This document shows, in pieces, positions 1-7,811 of a stretch of 43,642 nucleotides of DNA (position 1 is the stretch's first letter; each line of letters begins with the position of its first letter). Source of the stretch: Micromonospora sp. H61 (GTDB lineage Bacteria > Actinomycetota > Actinomycetes > Mycobacteriales > Micromonosporaceae). The notes below the pieces were generated by a model. It made no database searches. It was not told the origin of the DNA and saw only the letters and a program-made list of their open reading frames with translations. The DNA is taken from NCBI RefSeq assembly GCF_018070325.1, contig NZ_JAGPXY010000057.1, forward strand, positions 1 to 43,642, given 5' to 3'. The position numbers were made by a program, and so were the translations under genes.

Positions 1-319
1 GCTTGGTGGGCTGGAACATCGGGCTGCCGGTGTCCAGCACCCAGAGCCGGTCGGCCGGGTCCACCACGATGCTCTGCACCGAGACGAACGCGCCCGCGTC
101 GTCGTCACCGGACGGGTCGTTCCAGGCCTGGTCGGGGTAGGGCATCTCCCGACCGTCGCGCAGTTCGACGACGGTGGCCGGCACCTCGTCGCCCCACTTG
201 GGGAAGTTGACGAAGATCCGGCCCCGGTGCGAGACGCTCACCCCGGTCGGCATCGGGCCGGTGAAGGTGTGCACCAGCTCCAGTTCGCCCATCGGCTCGT
301 CGCCGACCGGCCCGTTCAT
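1..319 (-). CDS. Major royal jelly protein / yellow-family protein (3' end beyond window)
   Basis: This is the N-terminal 106 residues of a protein whose 3' end lies left of the window. The visible segments LVHTFTGPMPTGVSVS, GRIFVNFPKW and the later DRLWVLDTGS are typical of the bacterial MRJP/yellow six-bladed propeller family, which is related in fold to SMP-30 lactonases. No signal peptide is visible at this start. The ATG at 319 overlaps the TGA of an 8-codon reading frame (MSTVGRTS) that has its own GGGAG ribosome site, so translation may be coupled. It is the last visible gene of the leftward galactonate operon, 100 bp after the SMP-30 gene. A sugar-lactone or sugar-acid role is inferred from context only. 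The family is fairly sure; the substrate is unknown. Confidence 0.75.
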   Translation of the reverse strand, partial: MNGPVGDEPMGELELVHTFTGPMPTGVSVSHRGRIFVNFPKWGDEVPATVVELRDGREMPYPDQAWNDPSGDDDAGAFVSVQSIVVDPADRLWVLDTGSPMFQPTK

Positions 320-419
320 GACGTCCGCCCCACGGTGCTCATCGGCTCGCTCCCTACCGGTCGGCTGTTGCGGCGCTTCGGTGGGGTTGTTCCCGCCCTG
401 GCGTCCGATATGCCTCCGA

Positions 420-1301
420 TCAGCTCGCTGGCGAACTGGCCCGCGCGGCGGGCAGGCCGGGCACCGGGACGTCCACCGCGAGCAGCGCGCCGTCCTGGGG
501 GCCCGCCGAGTCCAGCCCCACCCGGGCGGTGCCGATGAAGAGTCGCCGCAGGTCGGGGCCGCCCAGGCAGATGCCGGCCGGCTGCTTGGCCGGCAGCCGG
601 ATCTCCCGGTCGAGGGTGCCGTCGGGCCGGTAGCGGCGTACCGCCGAGCCGCCCCACAACGCGATCCAGAGGTGGTCGGCCGCGTCGAGCGTCATACCGT
701 CCGGGCCGCCGTCGGCGGGGGACAACCGCAGGAACGGCTCCCGTCCGCGCAGGTCGCCGGTGGCGGGGTCGACGGTGAACCGGTCGATCTCGCCGCGCGG
801 GGTGTCGGCCAGGTACATGGTGGTGCCGGTCGCGTCGAACGCCGGACCGTTGGGGATGGTCAGCCCGGTCACCGCGGGGACCGGCGCGGCGCCGGGGGTG
901 AGGCGGAACAGCGTGCCCCCGCCGGGCACCATCGCGTACGTCATGCTGCCGGCCCAGAAGCGGCCGTGCGGGTCGGCGACCGCGTCGTTCATCCGGGTCG
1001 GCTCGGGCGCGTCGGCGACCAGCTCGGCGACCGGACGGGCGTCGCCGGTGGCGGGCAGCACCGTGACGCCGGTCCCGGCGGCGGCCAGCCAGTCGCCAGG
1101 TCGGTCGGCCACCGGGGCGACCGCGCCGAGCGGCACATCGAGGCGGCGTAGCTCCCGCAGCGGGGTCGGGGCGTTGCCGTCGGTCTCCAACAGTCGCCCG
1201 GCCAGCAGGTCGACGAGGACCAGCCGGTCGTCGACCCAGCGCAGGCCCTCACCCAACTCCAGCCGGTCGATGCTCCAGACGGTCGGCTCGGTCAGCTCCA
1301 T
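420..1301 (-). CDS. SMP-30/gluconolactonase-family sugar lactonase
   Basis: A 293-residue protein of the SMP-30/regucalcin (LRE) six-bladed propeller family, the usual length for bacterial sugar lactonases. Family metal-ligand motifs are present: Glu18 in LGEGLRW, the Asn of RMNDAVADPHGRFW, the Asn of TIPNGPAF and the Asp of GGPDGMTLDA. The expected reaction is hydrolysis of an aldonolactone. Next to galactonate dehydratase, the most economical substrate is D-galactono-lactone, the product of a galactose dehydrogenase. The ATG at 1301 has a strong GGAGGAG site six bases upstream. It lies 20 bp downstream of the kinase gene in the same leftward operon. Family assignment is strong; substrate is inferred from neighbours. 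Confidence 0.9.
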   Translation of the reverse strand: MELTEPTVWSIDRLELGEGLRWVDDRLVLVDLLAGRLLETDGNAPTPLRELRRLDVPLGAVAPVADRPGDWLAAAGTGVTVLPATGDARPVAELVADAPEPTRMNDAVADPHGRFWAGSMTYAMVPGGGTLFRLTPGAAPVPAVTGLTIPNGPAFDATGTTMYLADTPRGEIDRFTVDPATGDLRGREPFLRLSPADGGPDGMTLDAADHLWIALWGGSAVRRYRPDGTLDREIRLPAKQPAGICLGGPDLRRLFIGTARVGLDSAGPQDGALLAVDVPVPGLPAARASSPAS

Positions 1302-1321
1302 TGTGCTCCTCCAAAGGATCG

Positions 1322-2263
1322 TCAGCGGACCGTACCGCCGGGGCCGTGGTCGAGCAGCGCCAGCTCGGCCCGGTCGGGCAGGCCCTCCCAGTCGCCCCGG
1401 CTGGCGACCGCGAACGCGCCGGTGGTGACGGCCCGGTCCAGTCGGGTCGACGCGTCGACGCCGTCGAGCCAGCCGGAGAGCAGCCCGGCGACGAAGGCGT
1501 CGCCCGCGCCGACGGTGTCCACCACCGGCACCGTCCGGGCTGGACGGTGGATGGTGCCGGCCGCGCTGTGGCTGGTCGCTCCATCGGCACCGTGCTTGAC
1601 GACGACCTCGGTGACGCCGGCCGAGAGTAGCGCCGAGGCCGGGTCGGTCGCATCGGTGAGCACCGCCAACTCGTCGTTGGAGGCGATCACCAGGTCGATC
1701 GAGGACAGCAGCGGGCGCAGCGCGGCGGCGGCCTCGGCGACCGACCAGAGCCGGTTGCGGTGGTTGACGTCCAGGCAGATCGTGCTGCCGGCGACGCGGG
1801 CGCGCCGCACGGCCTCCGCCACCGCGTGGTACGGCTCGACGCCGAGCGCGCAGGTGATGCCGGTGACGTGCAGCAGCCGGGGTGGCGGCCCGGGCGCGTC
1901 GAAGGCCCGGGTCACGTCGGCCGGGCCCAGCCGGGAGCCGGCCGACCCGGCACGGTGGTAGGTGACCCGGTTGATGTCGGCGACCCGGTTCTCGAAGAGG
2001 ATCAGCCCGGTGGGAGCGGTCGCGTCGACCCGGGACCAGGTCAGGTCGACACCCTCGGCGCGCAGCGTACGGCGGACCAGCTCGCCGGGCTCGTCGGCGC
2101 CGGTGACGCCGACCCAGGCCGCCCGGTGGCCGAGCCGGGCCATGCCGATCGCCACGTTCGACTCGGACCCGGCGACGGAGATGCCGGCCGTGCCGCCCAG
2201 TCGCAGTGGGCCGGTGGTGCGGAACGCCGCCATCGTCTCGCCGAGCGTGAGCAGGTCGGTCAT
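1322..2263 (-). CDS. PfkB-family 2-keto-3-deoxygluconate/galactonate kinase
   Basis: A 313-residue ribokinase/PfkB carbohydrate kinase. The C-terminal signature DTVGAGDAFVAG carries the anion hole and catalytic Asp255. The N-terminal sugar-binding segment GGTAGISVAGSESNVAIGMARLG-like region has the Gly-rich, Asn-containing form usual for 2-keto-3-deoxy sugar-acid kinases. The predicted reaction is ATP-dependent phosphorylation of 2-keto-3-deoxygalactonate to KDPGal (DgoK role), supported by the dehydratase and aldolase encoded in the same operon. Its ATG overlaps the aldolase stop codon by four bases (ATGA, 2260-2263), so translation of the two is likely coupled. Activity on the gluconate epimer cannot be excluded. 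Confidence 0.88.
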   Translation of the reverse strand: MTDLLTLGETMAAFRTTGPLRLGGTAGISVAGSESNVAIGMARLGHRAAWVGVTGADEPGELVRRTLRAEGVDLTWSRVDATAPTGLILFENRVADINRVTYHRAGSAGSRLGPADVTRAFDAPGPPPRLLHVTGITCALGVEPYHAVAEAVRRARVAGSTICLDVNHRNRLWSVAEAAAALRPLLSSIDLVIASNDELAVLTDATDPASALLSAGVTEVVVKHGADGATSHSAAGTIHRPARTVPVVDTVGAGDAFVAGLLSGWLDGVDASTRLDRAVTTGAFAVASRGDWEGLPDRAELALLDHGPGGTVR

Positions 2264-2880
2264 GGCCGGACCGCCGCGAGGAAGGCGGCGGCGCGCTCGC
2301 GCAGCGCCGTCGTGTCGCCGCCTCGGACGGCGTCGCCGAGCAGCGGGGAACCGACGCCGACCGCTGTCGCGCCCCGGTCCAGGTAGCGTCGAGCACCGTC
2401 CGCGTCGACACCACCGACTGGCACGAACGCGGTACCGGGGAACGGGTCGCGCAGAGCGCCGAGGTAGTCCGGCCCGCCGAGCGAGGCCGGGAAGAGCTTG
2501 ATCGCGGTGGCCCCGCCGTCGGTGGCCTGCACCACCTCGGTGGGGGTGAGGGCGCCGGCGAGCACCGGCAGCCCGAGCCGGCCGCCCTCGGCGAGGCTCG
2601 CCGCGATGGCCGGGGTGACCAGGAAACCGGCGCCGGCGTCGGCCGCCGCGCGGGCGTCCTCGGCGCTGAGCACGGTGCCGGCGCCCAGGGCGTAGTCGGG
2701 CCCGAGGGCGGCCCGGGCGCGGCGGATGACGCCGAGCGCGTCGGCGCTGGTCATCGAGACCTCGACCAGTGCGACGCCGCTATCGGCCAGGGTGAGTACG
2801 GCGGTCAGGGCGGCGGCCGGGTCCGGGCCGCGCACGATGGCCAACAGCCGGTGGGTACGCAGCTCGTCGAGCAGGTTCAT
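2260..2880 (-). CDS. 2-keto-3-deoxy-6-phosphogalactonate/-gluconate aldolase
   Basis: A 206-residue class I KDPG/KDPGal aldolase of normal length. Schiff-base Lys128 lies in TAIKLFPAS, with Glu40 in ALVEVSMTS and Arg17 in AIVRG, and a phosphate-binding tail near GGVDADG. It should cleave KDPGal to pyruvate and glyceraldehyde 3-phosphate (DgoA role). The ATG at 2880 was chosen because family homology begins at NLLDELRTHRLLAIVRG and a GAGGA site lies upstream. A GTG one codon earlier is possible. A much longer upstream start would overrun the preceding gene. Its stop overlaps the start of the kinase gene. Chemistry is well supported; the galactonate rather than gluconate configuration is inferred from DgoD. 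Confidence 0.9.
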   Translation of the reverse strand: MNLLDELRTHRLLAIVRGPDPAAALTAVLTLADSGVALVEVSMTSADALGVIRRARAALGPDYALGAGTVLSAEDARAAADAGAGFLVTPAIAASLAEGGRLGLPVLAGALTPTEVVQATDGGATAIKLFPASLGGPDYLGALRDPFPGTAFVPVGGVDADGARRYLDRGATAVGVGSPLLGDAVRGGDTTALRERAAAFLAAVRP

Positions 2881-2890
2881 CACGGTGTCC

Positions 2891-3730
2891 TCAGTGGGTG
2901 CGGTGGGCGGAGATGATGAGTCGCCAGGTGACCTCACCGGCGGGCGGGACGACCGCCGCGTCGGCGGGGCCGGCGTCGGCCAGGTCGAAGGCCGCGCCGA
3001 GCATCGGTTCGACGCCGACGCTGCGGTAGGGGCCGTTCGCCGGCCAGCCGCCCAGGTTGCGCCAGAGCGCTGTGCTGCGGGGCTGGCCGGCGCACTCCAG
3101 CTCCAGAGTGAGCCGGTCGGCTCCGTCGATCACCTGCACCCGGGCGCAGTCGAGCAGCACCGCGCCGAGCGCTGTCCCGTCGTCCGGGCCGAACGTGTCC
3201 AGGATCAGCCCGGCCGGGGCCGGCCACGACCCGGTCAACCACGGGTCGCCGGTGGGCCAACTGCCCGGTGGCAGGAGCGCGGCGGCTTCCGGGTGCAGCC
3301 GGGTCGGGGTGCCGGTGGGCGCGTCGAGGCGGGCGGCGGGGGAGAGGTCGAGCAGGGCGTGCGCGGCCCAGACGAACCGGTACCCGGGGTCGGCGGCCAA
3401 CCGGTACTCGGCCACCACCACGCCGCCGGAGTCGCTGATCCGGCGGGTGAGGGTGAACGTCGGCCGCTCGATGACCGCACTGCCGGGGCCGCCGCCGCGC
3501 CACGGCCGCGACCACACCTCGCCGTGGTCGGGCTCGCCGCGCACTGTGGGCAGGCACTCCTCCAGACCGCCGGCGTCGACGAAGGCGTCGTCGGGGCGTA
3601 CCTCGTGCCGGCCGGGTTCCGGGCCACGCCACAGCCACTCCCGGCTGCCGCCGCGCAGACTCGTCCACCGACCGCCGTGCGCCGCGTCGTACGCCACCCG
3701 CAGGGCCACCGGCCGCACGTCGGTCACCAC
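2891..3730 (-). CDS. Aldose 1-epimerase (mutarotase)-like protein
   Basis: A 279-residue protein with the galactose-mutarotase/aldose-1-epimerase beta-sandwich pattern. The segment GGLEECLPT followed by EPDHGEVW supplies the likely catalytic His, and VGVEPMLGA near the C terminus supplies the conserved Glu. Two adjacent GTG codons (3730 and 3727) can start it, and both overlap the end of dgoD, so coupling is likely. In this operon it could interconvert galactose anomers released by the alpha-galactosidases before oxidation. It is divergent from well-studied GalM proteins, so a related hexose-phosphate or sugar-acid epimerase role remains possible. Confidence 0.75.
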   Translation of the reverse strand: MVTDVRPVALRVAYDAAHGGRWTSLRGGSREWLWRGPEPGRHEVRPDDAFVDAGGLEECLPTVRGEPDHGEVWSRPWRGGGPGSAVIERPTFTLTRRISDSGGVVVAEYRLAADPGYRFVWAAHALLDLSPAARLDAPTGTPTRLHPEAAALLPPGSWPTGDPWLTGSWPAPAGLILDTFGPDDGTALGAVLLDCARVQVIDGADRLTLELECAGQPRSTALWRNLGGWPANGPYRSVGVEPMLGAAFDLADAGPADAAVVPPAGEVTWRLIISAHRTH

Positions 3731-4869
3731 TCGGCGAAGGACCCGTCGGCGTGCTGCCAGACCGGGTTGCGCCAGACGTGGGGCGTCTGGGCGGCCTTGC
3801 GGACCGCCGTCTCGTCGACGGTGATGCCCAGACCGGGCCGGTCGAGGCGGGCGATGTGCCCGTCCACGAACCGGAACGGCTCCGGGTCGACCAGGTAGTC
3901 CAGCAACTCCGAGCCGGCGTTGTAGTGGATGCCGATGCTCTGCTCCTGGATCAGGAAGTTCGGCGTCGCGAAGGCCACCTGGAGGCTGGCCGCCAGGGAG
4001 ATCGGGCCGAGCGGGCAGTGCGGGGCGAGCAGCGCGCCGTACGTCTCGGCCAGCGCGGCGATCCGGCGGACCTCGGAGATGCCACCGGCGTGCGACAGGT
4101 CCGGTTGGACCACTGCGACCCCGGCCTGCAACGGGCCGAGGAACTCGGACCGGCCGTAGAGCCGCTCGCCGGTGGCCACCGGGATCGGCGTGCTGGCGAC
4201 GATGTCGCGCAGGTGGTGAGCCTGGTCGGGCAGGACCGGCTCCTCCACGAAGAACGGGCGCAGGGCGGCCAGCTCGGGCAGGACCCGGCGGACGGCGGCC
4301 ATTCCGGCGCGACCGTGGAAGTCCACGGCGATGTCCCGGTCGGGGCCGAGCACCTCACGGGCGGCGGCCACCCGGCCGATGACCGCGTCCACTTCGGCCG
4401 AGGTGGGGATCGGCGAGAGACGCCCGCAGGCGTTCATCTTGACCCCGGTGAGGCCGGCGGCGATCTGCGCGGCGGCGGCGTCGGCCACCTCGCCGGGTTC
4501 GTCGCCGCCGATCCACGAGTAGATCCGTACCCGGTCGCGCACGTGCCCGCCGAGCAGCGCGTGCACCGGCGCGCCGTACGCCTGACCGGCGATGTCCCAG
4601 AGCGCCTGGTCGAGGCCGGCGACCGCGCTGGAGAGGATCGGGCCGCCCCGGTAGAAGCCGCCCTTGGTGAGCACCTGCCAGTGCTGCTCGATGCGCAGCG
4701 GGTCCGCACCGATCAGATACTCGGAGAGCACCTCGACCGCGCTGCGCACCACCTCGGCGCGGCCCTCGACCACCGGCTCACCCCACCCGACCAGCCCGTC
4801 GTCGGTCTCCACCCGGCAGAACAACCACCGTGGCGCGACCAGGAAGGTCTCGATCCGCTCGATCTTCAC
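3724..4869 (-). CDS. dgoD: D-galactonate dehydratase
   Basis: A 381-residue enolase-superfamily dehydratase that matches Escherichia coli DgoD (382 residues) nearly end to end as I recall it, including GFYRGGPIL, LDQALWDIAG, LQPDLSHAGG-like, APHCPLGP, QEQSIGIHYN and the C-terminal EW. Metal ligands Asp183, Glu209 and Glu235 and the catalytic His185 and His284 are all present. It converts D-galactonate to 2-keto-3-deoxy-D-galactonate. The start is GTG at 4869, overlapping the TGA of the upstream regulator (GTGA). The two neighbours downstream supply the kinase and aldolase steps. This is the most specific functional anchor for the whole operon. Confidence 0.95.
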   Translation of the reverse strand: MKIERIETFLVAPRWLFCRVETDDGLVGWGEPVVEGRAEVVRSAVEVLSEYLIGADPLRIEQHWQVLTKGGFYRGGPILSSAVAGLDQALWDIAGQAYGAPVHALLGGHVRDRVRIYSWIGGDEPGEVADAAAAQIAAGLTGVKMNACGRLSPIPTSAEVDAVIGRVAAAREVLGPDRDIAVDFHGRAGMAAVRRVLPELAALRPFFVEEPVLPDQAHHLRDIVASTPIPVATGERLYGRSEFLGPLQAGVAVVQPDLSHAGGISEVRRIAALAETYGALLAPHCPLGPISLAASLQVAFATPNFLIQEQSIGIHYNAGSELLDYLVDPEPFRFVDGHIARLDRPGLGITVDETAVRKAAQTPHVWRNPVWQHADGSFAEW

Positions 4870-5576
4870 TGACTGCCCCTTCGTCCCCGTGCCTTCTCGA
4901 CGTCGCGGACGGCCTTGTCCAGCAACTGACGCATAGCGGTCTCGGCCGCCGTCTCGTTCCGGTCGCGCAGCGCGTCGACCACCGCGCGGTGGCTGGGCAC
5001 CGGGTCGTCGTGCGGGCTGCCACCGTGCACCAGCCGGTCCCGTTCGGCGAGCCCGGTCTCCATCACCACCTCCATCCGCTCCAGCAGCTCGTTGTGGGTG
5101 GCGGTGAGCAGCGCACGGTGGAAGGCGAGGTCGGCGGCGATGGCGGCGGCGGGATCACCGTTGGCCTGGGCCATCTCGGCCAGCGCCCGGTCGAGGGCGG
5201 TCAGGTCGTCCTCGGTGGCGCGGGTGGCGGCCAGGCGTGCGGCGGCCGGCTCGATGATGGCGCGCACCTCGTGCAGTTGGTCGAGCAACCGCTGGTCGGT
5301 GCCCTCGGCGAACTGCCAGCGGATCACGTCACCGTCGAGCAGGTTCCAGTCCGCACGGGGTCGGACGAAGGTGCCGCGCTTCTGTCGAGCGTCGACGATG
5401 CCCTTGGCCGAGAGGACCTTCAGCGCCTCGCGGAGCGCGGTGAGGCTGACGTCGAACTCCTCCTGCAACGCGATGATGTTCAGCGTCGCGCCGGCGGCGA
5501 TCTCGCCGGTGAGGATGCGACGGGCGATCGCTTCGACGGTCTGCCCGTGGACGCCGCGGCGTGCGTACTGTGCCAA
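4866..5576 (-). CDS. GntR/FadR-family (FCD domain) regulator, DgoR-like
   Basis: A 236-residue regulator with an N-terminal winged helix (VEAIARRILTGEIAAGATLN, then a recognition helix near VSLTALREALKVLSAKG) and a C-terminal FCD ligand domain. FCD residues expected to bind metal and sugar acid are present in AADLAFHRAL and SHRAVVDAL. It lies inside the operon it most likely represses, immediately before dgoD, and galactonate or a derivative is the expected inducer by analogy with DgoR. The start appears to be TTG at 5576. An AGGAG lies only two bases before it, and an AAAGG nine bases before it gives better spacing. I see no consensus FadR operator; candidate palindromes are at 6394-6418. 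Confidence 0.88.
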   Translation of the reverse strand: MAQYARRGVHGQTVEAIARRILTGEIAAGATLNIIALQEEFDVSLTALREALKVLSAKGIVDARQKRGTFVRPRADWNLLDGDVIRWQFAEGTDQRLLDQLHEVRAIIEPAAARLAATRATEDDLTALDRALAEMAQANGDPAAAIAADLAFHRALLTATHNELLERMEVVMETGLAERDRLVHGGSPHDDPVPSHRAVVDALRDRNETAAETAMRQLLDKAVRDVEKARGRRGSQ

Positions 5577-5611
5577 TGCTCCTGGCCTTTTCGCTGGTCG
5601 GTATCGATCTC

Positions 5612-6358
5612 TCAGGCCGAGGCTTTCACCGCTGTCCAGCCACCGTCCACCACGAGGCTCGCGCCGGTGATGTAGGCGGCGTCCGGCGAGGCGAGGAAGG
5701 CGACAGTGGCGGCCACCTCGTCCGGTGTGCCGAAGCGCTTCGCGACGGTCTCCGCGATGCTGCGCTGGCGGTCCTCTTCGGACACGTCGGCCCAGGCGGC
5801 GGTGAGGATCGGCCCGGGCAGCACTGTGTTGACCCGGACCTGCGGGCCGTACTCGACGGCGAGTTGGCGGCCGAGCGCGACCAGGCCGCCCTTGGCCGCC
5901 GCGTACGCGGGCCGGCCGGGCAACCCGACCAGCGCGTGCACCGAGGAGATCAGCACCACCGCGCCGGAGCGTGCCCGCAGGTCGTCAAGGCAGGCGCGGA
6001 CGCCGAGGAAGGAGCCGGTGAGGCTGACGCCGAGCTGGTGGTCCCAGGACTGCCGGCTGGTCTCGTGCGCCGGGGCGACCCGGACGGCGTACGCGGTGCT
6101 GACCAGGATGTCGACCGGGCCGAGGCGGTCCCGTACGGCGCTCACGGTTGCCGTCCAGTCGGCCTCGTCGCTGACATCGCCCACTACGGACAGTGCTCGG
6201 TCGCCGCGCGCTGTCAGTTCCTCGGCCAGTGGGGCCGGATCGGCCACGTCGAGCAGCGCGACAGCTGCTCCTTCGGCGGCGAGTCGCCGGGCGATGGCCG
6301 TGCCGATCCCACCCATCGCACCGGTGACCAGCGCGTTCTTGCCCTCAAGCCGACGCAT
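5612..6358 (-). CDS. SDR-family sugar dehydrogenase (candidate galactose dehydrogenase)
   Basis: A 248-residue classical short-chain dehydrogenase with the cofactor motif TGAMGGIG, catalytic Ser in ISSV, YAAAK, and the C-terminal GASLVVDGGW. Asp in ALLDVADP follows the second strand and suggests NAD preference. As first gene of the leftward operon it is the best candidate for oxidation of D-galactose to the lactone, followed by the SMP-30 protein and DgoD. This substrate is inferred; SDRs are not predictable from sequence alone. I chose ATG 6358 because homology begins at LEGKNALVTG. A longer ATG at 6400 would place coding sequence inside the AT-rich regulatory region. The gap to the GntR gene is 35 bp. 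Confidence 0.8.
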   Translation of the reverse strand: MRRLEGKNALVTGAMGGIGTAIARRLAAEGAAVALLDVADPAPLAEELTARGDRALSVVGDVSDEADWTATVSAVRDRLGPVDILVSTAYAVRVAPAHETSRQSWDHQLGVSLTGSFLGVRACLDDLRARSGAVVLISSVHALVGLPGRPAYAAAKGGLVALGRQLAVEYGPQVRVNTVLPGPILTAAWADVSEEDRQRSIAETVAKRFGTPDEVAATVAFLASPDAAYITGASLVVDGGWTAVKASA

Positions 6359-6393
6359 AAGCTGATCCACCTGACCCTCGCCTTGGTCTCGTC

Positions 6394-6422
6394 TAATCAT
6401 TAATTACGAAGATATCTTGACA
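6394..6422. promoter_or_regulatory. Divergent operator/promoter region of the galactoside operons
   Basis: This is an AT-rich island between two divergent operons in otherwise very GC-rich DNA. It contains the 9-bp palindrome TAATCATTA (6394-6402), the overlapping ATTAAT/TAATTA, and the perfect 10-bp palindrome AAGATATCTT (6409-6418). The last two bases of that palindrome are the first two of a TTGACA box (6417-6422), a perfect -35 element facing the transporter operon. No convincing -10 follows at the right distance. Binding of the GntR protein here would control both directions, which is inference. Confidence 0.55.
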
Positions 6423-6517
6423 GTCGGCGACGGCCGATGCAACCTTCTCGTCACAGCATTCACATGGACGACACATCGCGTGGTGACGCTGAGTGTCGTA
6501 AAGGAAGGGATACCTCC

Positions 6518-7810
6518 GTGAGCGACTTCGACCCCGGTCGCCGGCGATTCCTTGGCCACCTTGGGCTCGCCGGACTGGGCGCGCTCGGCGCCAGCTCGTT
6601 CCTCAGCGCGTGCGCCAGCTCCGCCAGCGGGCCGACGAGCAACGGCTCGGGCGCGGTCACCATCCAGTCCAACCTCTCCTCGCCGCAGGCCAAGGCGGCG
6701 ATGGAGAAGCTGATCGAGACCTTCAACGCGCAGGGCAAGGGCACGGCGAGTCTCAACACGATCGCCTCGGAGACCTTCCGGACCCAGCTGCCGACCTACC
6801 TGACCTCGGCCAACCCGCCGGACCTCTACACCTGGTACGCGGGCTCGGTCGCCAACGACTACGCCAGCAAGAACCTGCTGCTGGACGTCTCGGACGTGTG
6901 GAAGTCACTGGACGACTACCCCCAGTCGTTACGCACGCTCTCCACCGACGCCAGCGGCAAGCAGATCTTCGTGCCGATGAACAACTACTGGTGGGGCTTC
7001 TTCTACCGCAAGTCCAACTTCGCCAAGTGGGGCGTGCAGGAGCCGAAGACCTGGACCGAGTTCCTGGCGCTGTGCGAGACGCTGAAGAGCAAGGGCGTCC
7101 CGCCGATCGGCATCGGCCTCGGCGACACCCCGTGGGTGGCCTCGGCCTGGTTCGACTACCTGAACATCCGGATCAACGGCGCGCCGTTCCACCGCGAGCT
7201 GCTCGCCGGCAAGCAGCGCTTCGACGACCCGAAGGTCAAGGCGGTCTTCACCCGCTGGCGCGAGGCCCTGCCCTACTTCGATCCCAAGGGCAAGGCGTAC
7301 CCGTTCCAGGAGGCGACCACCGCGCTGCTGGCCGGCAAGACCGGCATGTTCCTGATCGGCACGTTCTTCGCCGACGCCGCACCCAAGGACGCGCTCGGCG
7401 ACCTGGACTTTTTCCGGTTCCCGATCATCGATCCGGCGGTGCCGCTGGCCGAGGAGGCGCCGACCGACGGCTTCTTCGCCAGCGCGAAGACCGCCAACCC
7501 GACCGGCACCAAGGCCCTGCTCAGCTACCTCTCCGGGGTCGAGGCCCAGGAGGCGTACGTCAAGGCCAGCTCCGGCATCGTGCTGCCGGCCAACCCCAGG
7601 GCCAAGGCGTCGGACTCGCCGCTGGTGGCCAAGGGCAAGGCGATGCTGGACGAGGCCAAGGAGCTGACCCAGTTCTTCAACCGCGACTCCAGCGACGCGC
7701 TCCAGCCGACCGCGGACACCGCGCTGACCAAGTTCATCGACAAGCCGGACCAGATCGACGCGATCCTGCGGGAGTGGCAGGCCGGCGCCGAGAAGGTCTT
7801 CAAGGGCTGA
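6518..7810 (+). CDS. ABC transporter sugar-binding lipoprotein (CUT1, Tat-exported)
   Basis: A 430-residue extracellular solute-binding protein (SBP family 1). The N terminus has a twin-arginine motif (GRRRFLG), a short hydrophobic stretch and a lipobox LSAC, indicating a Tat-exported lipoprotein, followed by a Ser/Gly linker and the binding domain from about residue 45. Aromatic patches such as NNYWWGFFYRKS are typical of sugar pockets. Start GTG 6518 follows AGGAAGGG and fits the signal peptide; earlier in-frame starts would add a non-homologous leader. It is first gene of the rightward operon, next to two permeases and a GH36 enzyme, so alpha-galactosides (melibiose, raffinose type) are the likely cargo. 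Confidence 0.92.
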   Translation: MSDFDPGRRRFLGHLGLAGLGALGASSFLSACASSASGPTSNGSGAVTIQSNLSSPQAKAAMEKLIETFNAQGKGTASLNTIASETFRTQLPTYLTSANPPDLYTWYAGSVANDYASKNLLLDVSDVWKSLDDYPQSLRTLSTDASGKQIFVPMNNYWWGFFYRKSNFAKWGVQEPKTWTEFLALCETLKSKGVPPIGIGLGDTPWVASAWFDYLNIRINGAPFHRELLAGKQRFDDPKVKAVFTRWREALPYFDPKGKAYPFQEATTALLAGKTGMFLIGTFFADAAPKDALGDLDFFRFPIIDPAVPLAEEAPTDGFFASAKTANPTGTKALLSYLSGVEAQEAYVKASSGIVLPANPRAKASDSPLVAKGKAMLDEAKELTQFFNRDSSDALQPTADTALTKFIDKPDQIDAILREWQAGAEKVFKG

Positions 7811-7811
7811 C

